DNA of 64,000 bases from an uncultured Flavihumibacter sp. GTDB taxonomy: Bacteria; Bacteroidota; Bacteroidia; Chitinophagales; Chitinophagaceae. Of the stretch, positions 35,015 to 44,733 are shown piece after piece (within the stretch, counting starts at the first letter, position 1; each line of letters begins with the position of its first letter). The translations under genes were made by a program, and so were the position numbers. The notes beneath the pieces were generated by a model. It was not told the DNA's origin. It ran no database searches and saw only the letters and a program-made list of their open reading frames with translations. The stretch is taken from contig CABHOW010000120.1 of assembly GCA_902168225.1 (NCBI GenBank), positions 1-64,000 of the forward strand, in the 5' to 3' direction.

Positions 35015-36250
35015 ATGCAAAAATTGTTCTATTTGTTGGTATTGATGGTAGCCGGGCTTGTAAATAATACAATAGCTCAGGACTTACCTATTGTATTGGG
35101 AATCAATCTTTGTGGGGGTGAATTGAATGAACAACAAATGCCGGGTACTTATAATGAGCACTATGCTTATCCTACAAAAGAGGAGGTTGATTATTTTGCC
35201 AAGAAGGGATTTAAAACAGTAACCATTCCTTTTAGATGGGAAAGAATACAAAAAAATATCGGTGGTGATTTAGATTATCAGGAAGTGGGCGAAATCAAAA
35301 AAGTAGTGGGATGGTGTGCCGATAAGGGAATGCAGGTGATTTTAAGTATGCATAATTTAGGGCGCTACAAAAAAAACGGGATCGAGTATATAGTTGGAAG
35401 TTTGGCTGTAAGCAGGAATGATTTTGCCGAAGTATGGAGCAGAATTGTTAGTTCTTTCGCGGGCTATAGCAATATTTATGGTTATGAGCTCATGGCCGAC
35501 CCTCACGAAATGCAGGGTTTTGATTGGTTTACTACCGCCCAACAGGCAACCAACGCTATTCGCGAAGCAGATAAAAAAACATTTATTATTATTACCGGGG
35601 ATAATTATGGGGCTCCGGAAAGTTGGGTGCAATACAGTGATAATCTTAAGAACATAAAAGATCCGGCGGATAAGATTTTGTACAATGCGCATTGTTATTT
35701 CGACATTGATTTTACCGGGAAATATTTATATGGCTATGAACAAAATCAGGTAGACGAAAATGCAGGGGTAAAAAGAGTAATGCCTTTTGTAAAATGGTTA
35801 CAAGATAATGGTAAGAAAGGAATGATCGGCCAGTTTGGTATACCCGATACCGACCCTCGTTGGCTAAAACTTACAGAAGTATTTTTAAAATATTTAGCAG
35901 ACAATAAGATTAATGCCAATTATTGGGCCTCAGGAAAAAGATGGAATGGGAACCCACTTTCTTTATATCCACTATCACAAACCGATCGCCCGCAAATGAG
36001 TGCTTTACAGGCTTACCTAAAGCCGGAACCTGTTGTTGAAACAAAAACGGCAGCAGCAGAAGGAAATGTACAGCCTGAGGAAACAGTAGCACCTGCTCAA
36101 CCACAAACCCCGCCAGAAAGTTTTTTATTTTTACCGGGTACCATATTGTTACCGCAACCCAATGGAGGTTTATACAAACCAACGCCATCTAAAACAGATA
36201 GTACTACCACTACAACGAATATCATACGTGTAGCAAAGTATAGGAGTTAG
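35015..36250 (+). CDS. Secreted GH5 cellulase-like protein, catalytic residues replaced
   Basis: 411 residues: signal peptide (NTIAQ), a GH5 barrel (about 25-335) and a Pro-rich tail (VQPEETVAPAQPQTPP). Barrel landmarks are intact: IPFRWERIQ, SMHNLGRY, INAHCYFD-like NAHCYFD, and NYWASGKRW near 312. Yet the acid/base motif, normally MNEPH, reads MADPH (Ala161, Asp162), and the nucleophile motif, normally GEFG or GEYG, reads GQFG (Gln273); I checked the codons (GCC GAC, CAG). Probably a carbohydrate-binding or signalling pseudoenzyme. Convergent with uvrD, overlapping by four bases. Confidence 0.85.
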   Translation: MQKLFYLLVLMVAGLVNNTIAQDLPIVLGINLCGGELNEQQMPGTYNEHYAYPTKEEVDYFAKKGFKTVTIPFRWERIQKNIGGDLDYQEVGEIKKVVGWCADKGMQVILSMHNLGRYKKNGIEYIVGSLAVSRNDFAEVWSRIVSSFAGYSNIYGYELMADPHEMQGFDWFTTAQQATNAIREADKKTFIIITGDNYGAPESWVQYSDNLKNIKDPADKILYNAHCYFDIDFTGKYLYGYEQNQVDENAGVKRVMPFVKWLQDNGKKGMIGQFGIPDTDPRWLKLTEVFLKYLADNKINANYWASGKRWNGNPLSLYPLSQTDRPQMSALQAYLKPEPVVETKTAAAEGNVQPEETVAPAQPQTPPESFLFLPGTILLPQPNGGLYKPTPSKTDSTTTTTNIIRVAKYRS

Positions 36251-38595
36251 GAAATGATCCGAAGCTTCGCATAGTTCAACATAATTTTCTTTTCTCCATT
36301 GTTTTCAAAGTGAATCGTTGCAACAGGATTATGTGCGGAACCCTCAATGTTTTTAACAGTTCCAAATCCAAATTTTTGATGCTCTACTTTTTGTCCCACT
36401 TCTAATGCACTTGTATCACTTGCTTCAAAATTAGGAGAGGGGATATGCGTAATAATTTTTTGAGAAGGGGGTGTTGGCGGTAAATATTCCGGACGATTAT
36501 TTGTTTTTTTAGCAGGTGCTGAGCCAAATTTATTTTCAGTGTGTTGACTATCGGAATACCCAAAACCTCTTTGCATTCTTTGGTAAGCGCTTCCCATATC
36601 GGAAACATTGCGAGGGCCACCACCGGCATAAGATTTATCTATATACTGCTCGGGCATTTCATCTATAAAACGGCTGGGTTCATTTTGCGTTAATTGACCA
36701 AAACGATATCGGGCATTTGCATAAGAAAGCCATAAGCGATGTTTGGCGCGGGTTACAGCTACATAAAATAATCTTCTTTCTTCTTCTAACTCCTCTCTGG
36801 TATTAATACTCATAGCACTTGGGAAAAGGGTTTCTTCTACTCCCCCTACAAATACACAAGAAAATTCTAATCCCTTTGCTGCGTGTATGGTCATAAGCTT
36901 TACAGTATCCGCATTCTCTTTATCTTCATCTGCATCTGTTAGTAAAGTAATTTGCTGTAAATAGGAACCTAAAGATTTATCGCCGAGTTCACCGTCATCA
37001 TTACTAGGGCTCTCTGTCCACTCCTTAATTGAGTTTAGTAACTCTTGAATATTTTCATAACGAGCAAGCCCTTCGGTAGTTTTATCGTTAAATAACTCTT
37101 TTACGAGATTGGTATGTTTACCCACTTGAACGGCTACGTCGTAAGCATTTTTTTCTTGCAGTATACTTTGGAAGTAGCGGATCATGGTATGAAAATTCTG
37201 TAAAGCCTCGAGTGTGCCGGCTTTAAAACCAAACTCAGCGGCTCTGCTCACAACCTCATACATGGAAACTTGCTGCTCATTGGCATAGATAACTGTTTTT
37301 TCGATCGTTGTTTTTCCAATACCACGGACAGGGTAATTGATAATACGTTTAAGCGCTTCTTCATCTTTCGGATTTACGATCACGCGTAAATAGGCCAGTA
37401 AGTCTTTAATTTCTTTTCGTTGATAAAAGCTAACACCACCATATATGCGATAAGCAATACCCATTCTTCTCAAACTCTCTTCAAAAGACCGGCTTTGTGC
37501 ATTAGTACGATATAAAATAGCAAAATCTTTATTAAAATAATGATTACGTAGTTTTTGCTCTTGAATGGTATCAGCTACAAACTTCCCTTCATCATTGTCT
37601 GTCATGGTACGAACAAGATGTATTTTTTCACCCAGCCCGTTTTCGGTCCACAAATTTTTCTGTATCTGGCTTTTATTATTTTTAATTACTTCATTCGCTA
37701 CGTTTAAAATAGATTCACTGCTCCTATAATTTTGCTCGAGTTTTACCACTTTCACATCGTCATAATCTTTTTGAAACTGTAGAATATTTTCGATAGTTGC
37801 GCCCCTAAAGCTATAAATGCTTTGTGCATCATCACCAACAACACAAATATTTTCATGTACAGCCGCCAGTAATTTAGTGATTTGATATTGCACCGGATTT
37901 GTATCCTGATATTCGTCGATCAATACATACTTGAATTTATGCTGGTATTTATGTAAAGCTTCGGGATAATTTTTTAGCAGTTCATACATTTTTAATAAGA
38001 GGTCGTCAAAATCCATAGCCCCGTTTTTAAAACAACGAGCGGCATAAGCTGCATAAATCTGAGCGATAGCGGGTCTGTTTGCACGCATATCCTCTTGCTG
38101 AATATAATAATCGTTGGCGTATTCTGCAGGGCCAACTAAAGCATTTTTGGCTGAAGAAATACGATTGCCGACAACATTGGGTTTATAATGTTTATCGTCT
38201 AAGTTTAATTCATTAACAACGGTTTTAATTACCGATCTGCTATCGTCTGTATCGTAAATAGTGAAATTATTAGGGTAACCGATTCTGTGTGCTTCAGCTC
38301 TTAATACACGGGCAAATACGCTATGGAATGTGCCGATATATAAATTACGAGCCTCTGCATTACCGAGAATTTTTTCTACCCTTTCTTTCATTTCAGCAGC
38401 AGCCTTGTTCGTAAAAGTGAGGGCAAGAATATTAAAAGCATCCACACCATGAGCCATTAAATGCGCAATACGGGTTGTAAGTACTTTTGTTTTTCCACTC
38501 CCTGCACCTGCAACGATCATGAGTGGCCCATTGATATGCGTTACGGCCTCTCGCTGCTGTTCATTCAATCCCGCTAAATAATCCTCCATAAACAT
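36247..38595 (-). CDS. UvrD/PcrA-type ATP-dependent DNA helicase
   Basis: 782 residues. LNEQQREAV (Q motif), VAGAGSGKTKVL (Walker A), FTNKAAAEMKERV, GTFHSVF, LIDEYQDTNPVQY, GDDAQSIYSFRGA, EQNYRSS, YRTNAQSR, LMTIHAAKGLEF and FYVAVTRAKHRL are all in order. The C-terminus (EVGQKVEHQKFGFGTVKNIEG) is the Tudor-like UvrD tail that contacts RNA polymerase. It unwinds DNA 3'-5' in excision and mismatch repair. The start could be the ATG two codons later (MEDYLAGL). Confidence 0.96.
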   Translation of the reverse strand: MFMEDYLAGLNEQQREAVTHINGPLMIVAGAGSGKTKVLTTRIAHLMAHGVDAFNILALTFTNKAAAEMKERVEKILGNAEARNLYIGTFHSVFARVLRAEAHRIGYPNNFTIYDTDDSRSVIKTVVNELNLDDKHYKPNVVGNRISSAKNALVGPAEYANDYYIQQEDMRANRPAIAQIYAAYAARCFKNGAMDFDDLLLKMYELLKNYPEALHKYQHKFKYVLIDEYQDTNPVQYQITKLLAAVHENICVVGDDAQSIYSFRGATIENILQFQKDYDDVKVVKLEQNYRSSESILNVANEVIKNNKSQIQKNLWTENGLGEKIHLVRTMTDNDEGKFVADTIQEQKLRNHYFNKDFAILYRTNAQSRSFEESLRRMGIAYRIYGGVSFYQRKEIKDLLAYLRVIVNPKDEEALKRIINYPVRGIGKTTIEKTVIYANEQQVSMYEVVSRAAEFGFKAGTLEALQNFHTMIRYFQSILQEKNAYDVAVQVGKHTNLVKELFNDKTTEGLARYENIQELLNSIKEWTESPSNDDGELGDKSLGSYLQQITLLTDADEDKENADTVKLMTIHAAKGLEFSCVFVGGVEETLFPSAMSINTREELEEERRLFYVAVTRAKHRLWLSYANARYRFGQLTQNEPSRFIDEMPEQYIDKSYAGGGPRNVSDMGSAYQRMQRGFGYSDSQHTENKFGSAPAKKTNNRPEYLPPTPPSQKIITHIPSPNFEASDTSALEVGQKVEHQKFGFGTVKNIEGSAHNPVATIHFENNGEKKIMLNYAKLRIIS

Positions 38596-38654
38596 TCTTT
38601 CGGATGCAAGATAACAAGCCTAGGGGGTATCGGAAAAACAATCACTAAATAAAC

Positions 38655-38685
38655 GCATAAAAAAAGCGGAGCTAAACTCCGCTTT
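38655..38685 (-). terminator. Intrinsic terminator after OmpA lipoprotein gene
   Basis: Nine-pair perfect stem AAAGCGGAG (63-71) / CTCCGCTTT (77-85, last digits of 38,6xx) with a five-base loop; read on the minus strand the stem is followed by seven T in all. It lies 24 bases beyond the OmpA-family stop and separates it from uvrD. Confidence 0.88.
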
Positions 38686-38708
38686 GATAATTAGTATAAA
38701 TAAATTTA

Positions 38709-39602
38709 TTATTTGCGCTCTAATAATTTAAAGAATTGATCTAATTGAGGAAGAATCACAATTCTTGTTCTTCTATTAGCAGCCCTACCATCTGGAGTGC
38801 TATTATCTGCGATGGGAACATATTGGCTACGACCGGCAGCAGTCATACGTTTTGGATCTAAACCATAAGTATCTTGAAGAATACGAACAACGCTTGTAGC
38901 CCTTCTTACACTTAAATCCCAATTATCTTCTAATTTACTGCCTTTACTGGCAATAATGGGAATAGAATCTGTATGACCTTCTACCAGAAATTCAATTTCA
39001 GGTTGAGCATTCAAAACCTTAGCTACTTTTCCTAATACTTCTTTAGCTCTATCTGTTACATCGTAACTTCCACTTTTGAAGAGAAGTTTATCAGAAATAT
39101 CGATATAAACAGCACTTTTATCAACTTTAATATTGATATCCTTATCATCTAAATTGCCAATGGCGCCTTTAAGGTTCATTACCAATGCCATATTCAAAGA
39201 ATCTTTGCGCGCAATGGTACCTTGTAAATCTTTGATATACATATCTTTCGCACCAATATTCTCTAACGATTTTTTGATACTTTCTGCTTGTGATCCTGAA
39301 ATAACAGATAAATCCTTCAGCTGATTTAAAACGGCGTTATTATTTTGCTTTAATAAGTCATTCGCGCTATTTAAAGTAGATATCTGATTTTCAGCAGCTG
39401 CTTTTTTGGCATTTAACGCTGTAATTTCATTATTGGCTTTGTTCAAATCATCTTGTAAAGCCCGGTATTTACCTTGTAATTCAGCATAAGCTCCATTAAG
39501 TTCTGTATACTTGGCTTCTGCTTGTTTTAGTTGTTTAGGGCTAACACAAGAAAACATTAATATTGAACCTGCTGCGGCAAGTGTGTAAAGTTTCATGTTC
39601 AT
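38709..39602 (-). CDS. OmpA-family peptidoglycan-binding lipoprotein
   Basis: 297 residues from the ATG at 39602 (an open frame extends further but lacks a leader-like start). Signal with lipobox LMFSC, then a coiled coil of about 100 residues (LKQAEAKYTELNGAYAELQGKYRALQ and onward) and an OmpA C-terminal domain from about 165: DISDKLLFKSGSYDV, FLVEGHTDSIPI, NWDLSVRRATSVVRIL, RMTAAGRSQYVPI and NRRTRIVILP. It would bridge the outer membrane to peptidoglycan. A strong terminator follows. Confidence 0.92.
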   Translation of the reverse strand: MNMKLYTLAAAGSILMFSCVSPKQLKQAEAKYTELNGAYAELQGKYRALQDDLNKANNEITALNAKKAAAENQISTLNSANDLLKQNNNAVLNQLKDLSVISGSQAESIKKSLENIGAKDMYIKDLQGTIARKDSLNMALVMNLKGAIGNLDDKDINIKVDKSAVYIDISDKLLFKSGSYDVTDRAKEVLGKVAKVLNAQPEIEFLVEGHTDSIPIIASKGSKLEDNWDLSVRRATSVVRILQDTYGLDPKRMTAAGRSQYVPIADNSTPDGRAANRRTRIVILPQLDQFFKLLERK

Positions 39603-39680
39603 AAAATTCGTTTTATTCAGATTGCTAAGGAACAAAATAAATGCCAAAAAAAAGATTTAAGGAACCTAAAACTGAAAAAT

Positions 39681-41327
39681 TTATAAAAAAATGACAGATT
39701 CAGGTATTTCGTACCAGGTGGGGTACAGTGCCTGAAATTTTTGATCCATTATCTTTCTCTTAATTTTTAATGTAGGGGTAAGTAAGCCATTTTGGAGCGT
39801 CCATTCTTCTTTCATCACAATTAATCGGGCTAATTGCTCATGGTGTTCTAATCTTTTGTTAGTGGCAGTAAGTAACTCAGCTAAATAGTTAGTAAGTTCT
39901 AAAAACTCCTTTTTTAAAGCAGATTCTGTAAGGGTACATAATAACAGAGGGGCAGGTAACCCCCAACCTACTACACAGGTTTGGGCGATAAAGGGATCTT
40001 CTAATACCTTCATTTCAATAGGGGCAGGTGTCACATATTTGCCTTTACTTGTTTTAAATTGATCTTTAATTCTTCCGGTAATATATAAATAACCTTCCTC
40101 ATCTATATAACCCTCATCACCTGTTTTTAAAAAGCCATCTTCAAACATATCTACTGTAAGCTCCGGCTCCTTGTAATAGCCTATCATAGTGGCATCGCTT
40201 TTTACTAATATTTCGTTGGCTGAACCAAGCTTTACGGTAACCCCCGGGTAGCTTTGACCAACAGAGCCGAATTTTGTAGCCCCTTTTCTGTTTGCATGGG
40301 AAAGCGCCGAGTTTTCCGTCATGCCATAAGCCTCTTGAATTTCGATACCCAATTTATAAAACCATTCGAGTAAAGATTTGTGTATTGGCGAAGCGCCGGT
40401 ATATGCATGTTTATATCTTCCTAACCCTAATTTTTTACGAATTATTTTTTTAAAAATGGAAGAGATTATAGGGATACGTAAAATGGTGTCTAATTTTTTT
40501 TGTGGAATTTTTTTAAGAATCTCTTGCTGAAATTTCTCCCATATTCTTGGCACAGCCAAGAATATAGTAGGCTGTGTATCGGCTAAATTTTTTGAAAAAC
40601 TATCCATCGACTCAACAAAATAAATACTACCACCGGTAAATATACCCCCACATTCTACCAGCATTTTCTCTGCTACGTGGCATAAGGGTAGATAAGAAAA
40701 AAACACTTCGTTCTCCAGTGGCGGATTACTGGTTAAAAAAGAGTGAACGGCAAAAGCCATATTGTAGAAGCTTAGCATTACTCCTTTCGGATTACCTGTA
40801 GTGCCCGAGGTATAAATAATGCAGGAAAGCGTATTACGATCTATGTGGGGTAGCCCTACAACAGGTTTGTATTGATTTATGATATCATTCCAGTTAATAC
40901 AATCTTCATTAAAATAAAAGGGAAAACTAATTTGGGTTAAAGATGGAGGAATACCCTTTCGAATTTCTTTGGGGTTATCTAGCTTGCCTACGAAAATTGT
41001 TTTGGATTCACTATGTAATAAAATTTCACGAACAGCTTCGGCAGATATATTGGGATAAAGCGGAACTGCCACCATTCCTGCAAAAGCAATAGCCAAATCG
41101 GCCATAATCCAATGTGCACAGTTCTTACTTAGTATGGCAACTTTATCACCCCTCTGCAAACCGCTTTGCTGTAAATAGGCTGCCATAGATCGGATTTCAA
41201 CACCCGCTTTACGCCATGTAAAAGATTCATATTTACCGCGAACAGGCTCACTTAAAAAAATATGTTCTGCTTTTTCTTTTTCAAAAAAACAAAACTGATC
41301 AACAAGTAGGGGGGGTGTATTATTCAT
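39681..41327 (-). CDS. Long-chain acyl-CoA ligase (AMP-forming)
   Basis: 548 residues. The ATP loop IIYTSGTTGNPKGVMLS (about 165-181), YLPLCHVAEKM, EAYGMTENSA, KTGDEGYIDEEGYLYITGRIKDQFKTSKGKYVTPAPIE are the adenylate-forming enzyme motifs in long-chain fatty acid ligases. It activates fatty acids with CoA. Its ATG overlaps the stop of the upstream acyltransferase gene (ATGA), so fatty acid activation and acyl transfer are made together. Confidence 0.93.
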   Translation of the reverse strand: MNNTPPLLVDQFCFFEKEKAEHIFLSEPVRGKYESFTWRKAGVEIRSMAAYLQQSGLQRGDKVAILSKNCAHWIMADLAIAFAGMVAVPLYPNISAEAVREILLHSESKTIFVGKLDNPKEIRKGIPPSLTQISFPFYFNEDCINWNDIINQYKPVVGLPHIDRNTLSCIIYTSGTTGNPKGVMLSFYNMAFAVHSFLTSNPPLENEVFFSYLPLCHVAEKMLVECGGIFTGGSIYFVESMDSFSKNLADTQPTIFLAVPRIWEKFQQEILKKIPQKKLDTILRIPIISSIFKKIIRKKLGLGRYKHAYTGASPIHKSLLEWFYKLGIEIQEAYGMTENSALSHANRKGATKFGSVGQSYPGVTVKLGSANEILVKSDATMIGYYKEPELTVDMFEDGFLKTGDEGYIDEEGYLYITGRIKDQFKTSKGKYVTPAPIEMKVLEDPFIAQTCVVGWGLPAPLLLCTLTESALKKEFLELTNYLAELLTATNKRLEHHEQLARLIVMKEEWTLQNGLLTPTLKIKRKIMDQKFQALYPTWYEIPESVIFL

Positions 41328-41902
41328 AAATGGTAAACAGGGGGGTTATCCAGTAAATGTTGTAAACCGTAGCGAGGAATTTTCCCTTCAATGGATGCAA
41401 AATGAGCTGTAATTTTTTCCATATCGCTTTGAATATCTCCGCTTAGATAAAACGGCTCACTGAAAGAAGCTTCTTTCTTGGTGAAATCCATACCTGCCAT
41501 AACTACAGGCACATTCGCTTTCAAGGCAATATGGTAGAAGCCGGTTCTCAATTTTTCTACGGGTTTTCGGGTACCTTCAGGGGATAGTGCCAGTACAAAC
41601 GACTCCTGTATATGGAATAAGTTCACTACCTGATCTACCATATTATTTTTATGAAACCGATCAACCGGAAAACCGCCTAATTTTCTGAAAAAGAAACCAA
41701 AAGGGGGTTTAAATAATTCTGACTTCCCTAAGTACTTTAAATGATAGAGGCGAAGCTTACTTCTAAAAGCCAAACCAACAACAAAATCCCAGCTACTCGT
41801 ATGCGGGCCAACAATGATTACACATTTCTTAAGTTGATAAGGGAAAGAACCGCGAATAGTCCACCCTTGTATGAACAAAAACAAGTTCCACAATACACGC
41901 AT
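41324..41902 (-). CDS. 1-acyl-glycerol-3-phosphate acyltransferase family protein
   Basis: 192 residues from the ATG at 41902 (a TTG three codons up is possible). Short PlsC domain: IVGPHTSSWDFVVG holds the catalytic HxxxxD, then YLGKSELFKPPFGFFFRKLGGFPVDR and LALSPEGTRKPVEKLRTGFYHIA. It transfers an acyl chain to a lysophospholipid or related acceptor at the inner membrane. Translationally coupled to the acyl-CoA ligase downstream. Confidence 0.9.
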   Translation of the reverse strand: MRVLWNLFLFIQGWTIRGSFPYQLKKCVIIVGPHTSSWDFVVGLAFRSKLRLYHLKYLGKSELFKPPFGFFFRKLGGFPVDRFHKNNMVDQVVNLFHIQESFVLALSPEGTRKPVEKLRTGFYHIALKANVPVVMAGMDFTKKEASFSEPFYLSGDIQSDMEKITAHFASIEGKIPRYGLQHLLDNPPVYHL

Positions 41903-41992
41903 AGCAAGCAATTGAGAGAAGGGAAGATAATAAATTAAAGATAGAAAAGCAATTTTTTTGAGCCGTGCTCCGTTTAAGTAAAAAAGTATCTT

Positions 41993-42451
41993 ATGGCGTC
42001 TTTCAGGAGTTTTGTTGGTTCAGAACTCATGTCTATTAAACAGCATCTTGCGGGTTTAAGAAATATGATTCCAGGTGCCGTTAAGCTAAAGCCTCTTGAA
42101 AGACGAAGTATGTTTAAGTTGAATGCTAAAAGGGAAACATTTGTACAAAAAGCAATTCAACAAATGCGGCGCAATCCTAAAACAGTTCCGGCTTATATAG
42201 ATGTAACAATTTGTAATAACTATGTTCAATTATTTGAGCAGTATAATGAGCTACTCAAAGAAATGGATGAAGTAAAAACAAAACTGGAAGATGCCAAATT
42301 GTTGCTGGGAAACGAAATACTAAGACAAACAAGTGCTTACTATAAAAATGCTAAAACCGCTGCAGATGCAGGAGGAGAAGAGTATCAGTTAATTTATAAA
42401 GAACTGAAACCATATTATGCTGTAGGAAGAAATACCAAAGCTTCTCACTAA
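41993..42451 (+). CDS. Conserved hypothetical helical protein
   Basis: 152 residues, no signal or membrane helix. I do not recognise a named family. FVGSELMSIKQHLAGLRNMIPGAVKLKPLERRSMFKLNAKRETFVQKAI is basic; a helical segment LFEQYNELLKEMDEVKTKLEDAKLLLGNEILRQTSAYYKNAK follows. The style resembles an unnamed Bacteroidota family of about 150 residues. It stands alone, with its end overlapping the convergent multi-PAS kinase gene by four bases. Confidence 0.75.
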   Translation: MASFRSFVGSELMSIKQHLAGLRNMIPGAVKLKPLERRSMFKLNAKRETFVQKAIQQMRRNPKTVPAYIDVTICNNYVQLFEQYNELLKEMDEVKTKLEDAKLLLGNEILRQTSAYYKNAKTAADAGGEEYQLIYKELKPYYAVGRNTKASH

Positions 42452-44631
42452 TTTTTTTTAAAATACAATGAAAAGGTACAACCTTTATTTGGTTCACTCG
42501 CCACTTGTATATCACCGCCCATAGCGTGTAGTTGCGATTGTATTAAATATAAGCCAACTCCCTTACTTTCTTGATGATGATGAAAGGTTTGAAATAACTT
42601 GAATAATCGATTTTTATGTAGCATTAGATCAATACCTAATCCATTGTCTTTGCATTGCAAAATAATATGGTTATTAGAGATTGTACTACTTAATTGAATG
42701 ATTAGTTTTTTATTCTGATCCCTGAATTTTATAGCGTTGCTCAATAAATTTGTGAAAATACTTTCCAAATAGTTTTCATTAAAAATAACTGCGGGTGCTT
42801 GAAAAAAATTTGTTTGAATTTCTATTCCCTCTTTTTTAATAAGCGCTTCGAATGGGCTATAGGTTTTTTGAAAAACCTTATCAAAGGAAATGAGTTTGGC
42901 AGGAACGGCTCTTTTCTCTTTTAAGATCATGATATTAATGAGATCATTGATCGTATTGTTTAATTGCTGGGTAGACTTTTCGATGGAAGAAAATATCATT
43001 TTATTACTATCATCCGCAATGCTACTCCAATCTATTAGTTGAGATAGTGCTAATAAATTGGTAACAGGTGCACGAAGATTATGCGAAGTGATATATGAAA
43101 ACTGTTTTAAATCTTTATTACTTTCGGTAAGCTCTTCTATAAGTGAAATTCTTTCCTGCTCTCTTTTTTTCATTTCTGTAATATCTCTACCAATTACATA
43201 CATGTATTTGGTATTTTGATCCCAGGTTGCCGACCACGACATATTTACAACCGTTCCGTTTTTGTGTTTATATCTATTTTCAAAATTACTTATACCCTTT
43301 CCCCTGATAACTTTATTTGCAGCTCGAGTGGTCATCGTTATATCTTCTGCCACTATAAAATCTAATGTTTTTTTACCGAGAAGTTCATCGAGCCGATATC
43401 CCCAAGTATGGATGGCAGCCTGATTAATTTTTGCAAACCGACCCTCTTCATCTATAGCACAGATGATATCCAGCGAGGAATCCATGATTTTTTCAAGTTC
43501 TGATAGTGTTTTCTCTAATTTTTTATTGGCTTGTATCCTATCGGTAATATCTTCTATTTGAACAACATAATATAATAAAGTCCCATTTTCACTCCGTATG
43601 GCAGATACGGCTATATATGCCCATACTATTAAACCATTTTTATGAATGAATCTTTTCTCTCTTTTGAATGAGTCTACTTTATTATTAATTAATAAGTTCT
43701 TATATCGCCTATCTGTTTCCAATTCATCAGGATGCGTGAAATGGGCAAAACGGGATTCAAGTAATTCTTCTTTACTAAATCCAAGAATAGTACAGAGTGC
43801 TTCGTTTACTTGTAAAATGCGGTCATCATCTGCAATGATCGACATTCCAATGGCGGAATATTCGAAGGCACCTCTGAAAAGTGCCTCACTTTCTGCCAAT
43901 TTTTCTTTCAGCTTTACTTCCGCAGATATATCTTGAAAAGTTCCGTATGCACGAATCGTTTTTCCGTTTATCTGTTCTGCTTTACCTATTGCACGGATAT
44001 GCTTGTGTACACCTTTAGCGGAAGTAATTACCATTTTGATATCAAAAGGAATACCTTCTTCTAAAAGTAATTTGAATTCTTTACGAATTTGGTCCCTGTT
44101 TTCGGGATCATCATAAAATTCAATTGCTTTGTGTAAATCCGGGATGTAATCATACGGTACATCATGAATTTCTCGGGTCGTATCTGTCCATAATAACGAG
44201 TCGTTTAATATATTGTACTCCCATCCGCCAACATTTGCAACCCGATTTGTTTCGAGTAATAATCTTTCATGTTTTTTTGTTTCAGATAAGTCTGTAATCA
44301 TTTTAATTACATATTCTTTATCTAACTCATTATCATGATATACAACAGAAGTTAGTACAGCCGGAAATCTTTCTCTATTTTTTCGAATACCGATAATTTC
44401 CCCACTGGCTTTCTTTTTCTCTACCCTGTTTTTAATTAAAGAAAGTAAACCTTTATCTGTATGATCGATGACATCTTTTCGCGTTAAACTTATAAGTTCA
44501 GTTTCTGTGTAACCAAACATTTCTCTGGCAACTTCGTTAGATTCCAAAATCATCCCATCCGGCGTTAACATTAAACAGGCACAATGCGAGGCATCAATAA
44601 TTGCAAGCAACTTGGTAGGGGTGTTAAACAC
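42448..44631 (-). CDS. Multi-PAS sensor histidine kinase
   Basis: 727 residues, no membrane helix. At least four PAS/PAC units: near 12-120 (MLTPDGMILESNEVAREMFGY), 125-240, 250-370 (ILQVNEALCTILGFSKEELL, then YYVVQIEDITDRIQANKK) and 380-490 (GRFAKINQAAIHTWGYRLDELLGK). The HisKA-like helix carries His517 in YITSHNLRAPVTNLLA, and HATPase motifs NAIKF, NGLGIDL and GVGLYLI end the protein. Starts with GTG. Partner regulator not adjacent; the receiver-only protein at 10.7 kb is one possibility. Confidence 0.92.
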   Translation of the reverse strand: MFNTPTKLLAIIDASHCACLMLTPDGMILESNEVAREMFGYTETELISLTRKDVIDHTDKGLLSLIKNRVEKKKASGEIIGIRKNRERFPAVLTSVVYHDNELDKEYVIKMITDLSETKKHERLLLETNRVANVGGWEYNILNDSLLWTDTTREIHDVPYDYIPDLHKAIEFYDDPENRDQIRKEFKLLLEEGIPFDIKMVITSAKGVHKHIRAIGKAEQINGKTIRAYGTFQDISAEVKLKEKLAESEALFRGAFEYSAIGMSIIADDDRILQVNEALCTILGFSKEELLESRFAHFTHPDELETDRRYKNLLINNKVDSFKREKRFIHKNGLIVWAYIAVSAIRSENGTLLYYVVQIEDITDRIQANKKLEKTLSELEKIMDSSLDIICAIDEEGRFAKINQAAIHTWGYRLDELLGKKTLDFIVAEDITMTTRAANKVIRGKGISNFENRYKHKNGTVVNMSWSATWDQNTKYMYVIGRDITEMKKREQERISLIEELTESNKDLKQFSYITSHNLRAPVTNLLALSQLIDWSSIADDSNKMIFSSIEKSTQQLNNTINDLINIMILKEKRAVPAKLISFDKVFQKTYSPFEALIKKEGIEIQTNFFQAPAVIFNENYLESIFTNLLSNAIKFRDQNKKLIIQLSSTISNNHIILQCKDNGLGIDLMLHKNRLFKLFQTFHHHQESKGVGLYLIQSQLHAMGGDIQVASEPNKGCTFSLYFKKN

Positions 44632-44700
44632 GATTTTTTGTTTAAGGATTAAATGCTTTGCGATAAAAAATAGTTAACAAAATTCGACTATTTAACTAAG

Positions 44701-44708
44701 TATATTTG
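44701..44708 (+). promoter_or_regulatory. Bacteroidetes -7 box (TATATTTG) for gmk
   Basis: Exact TAnnTTTG, 25 bases before the gmk ATG, in a very A+T-rich intergenic strip. No good -33 was found. Confidence 0.5.
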
Positions 44709-44733
44709 TAGTTGAATCTTTACAAAACTAATT

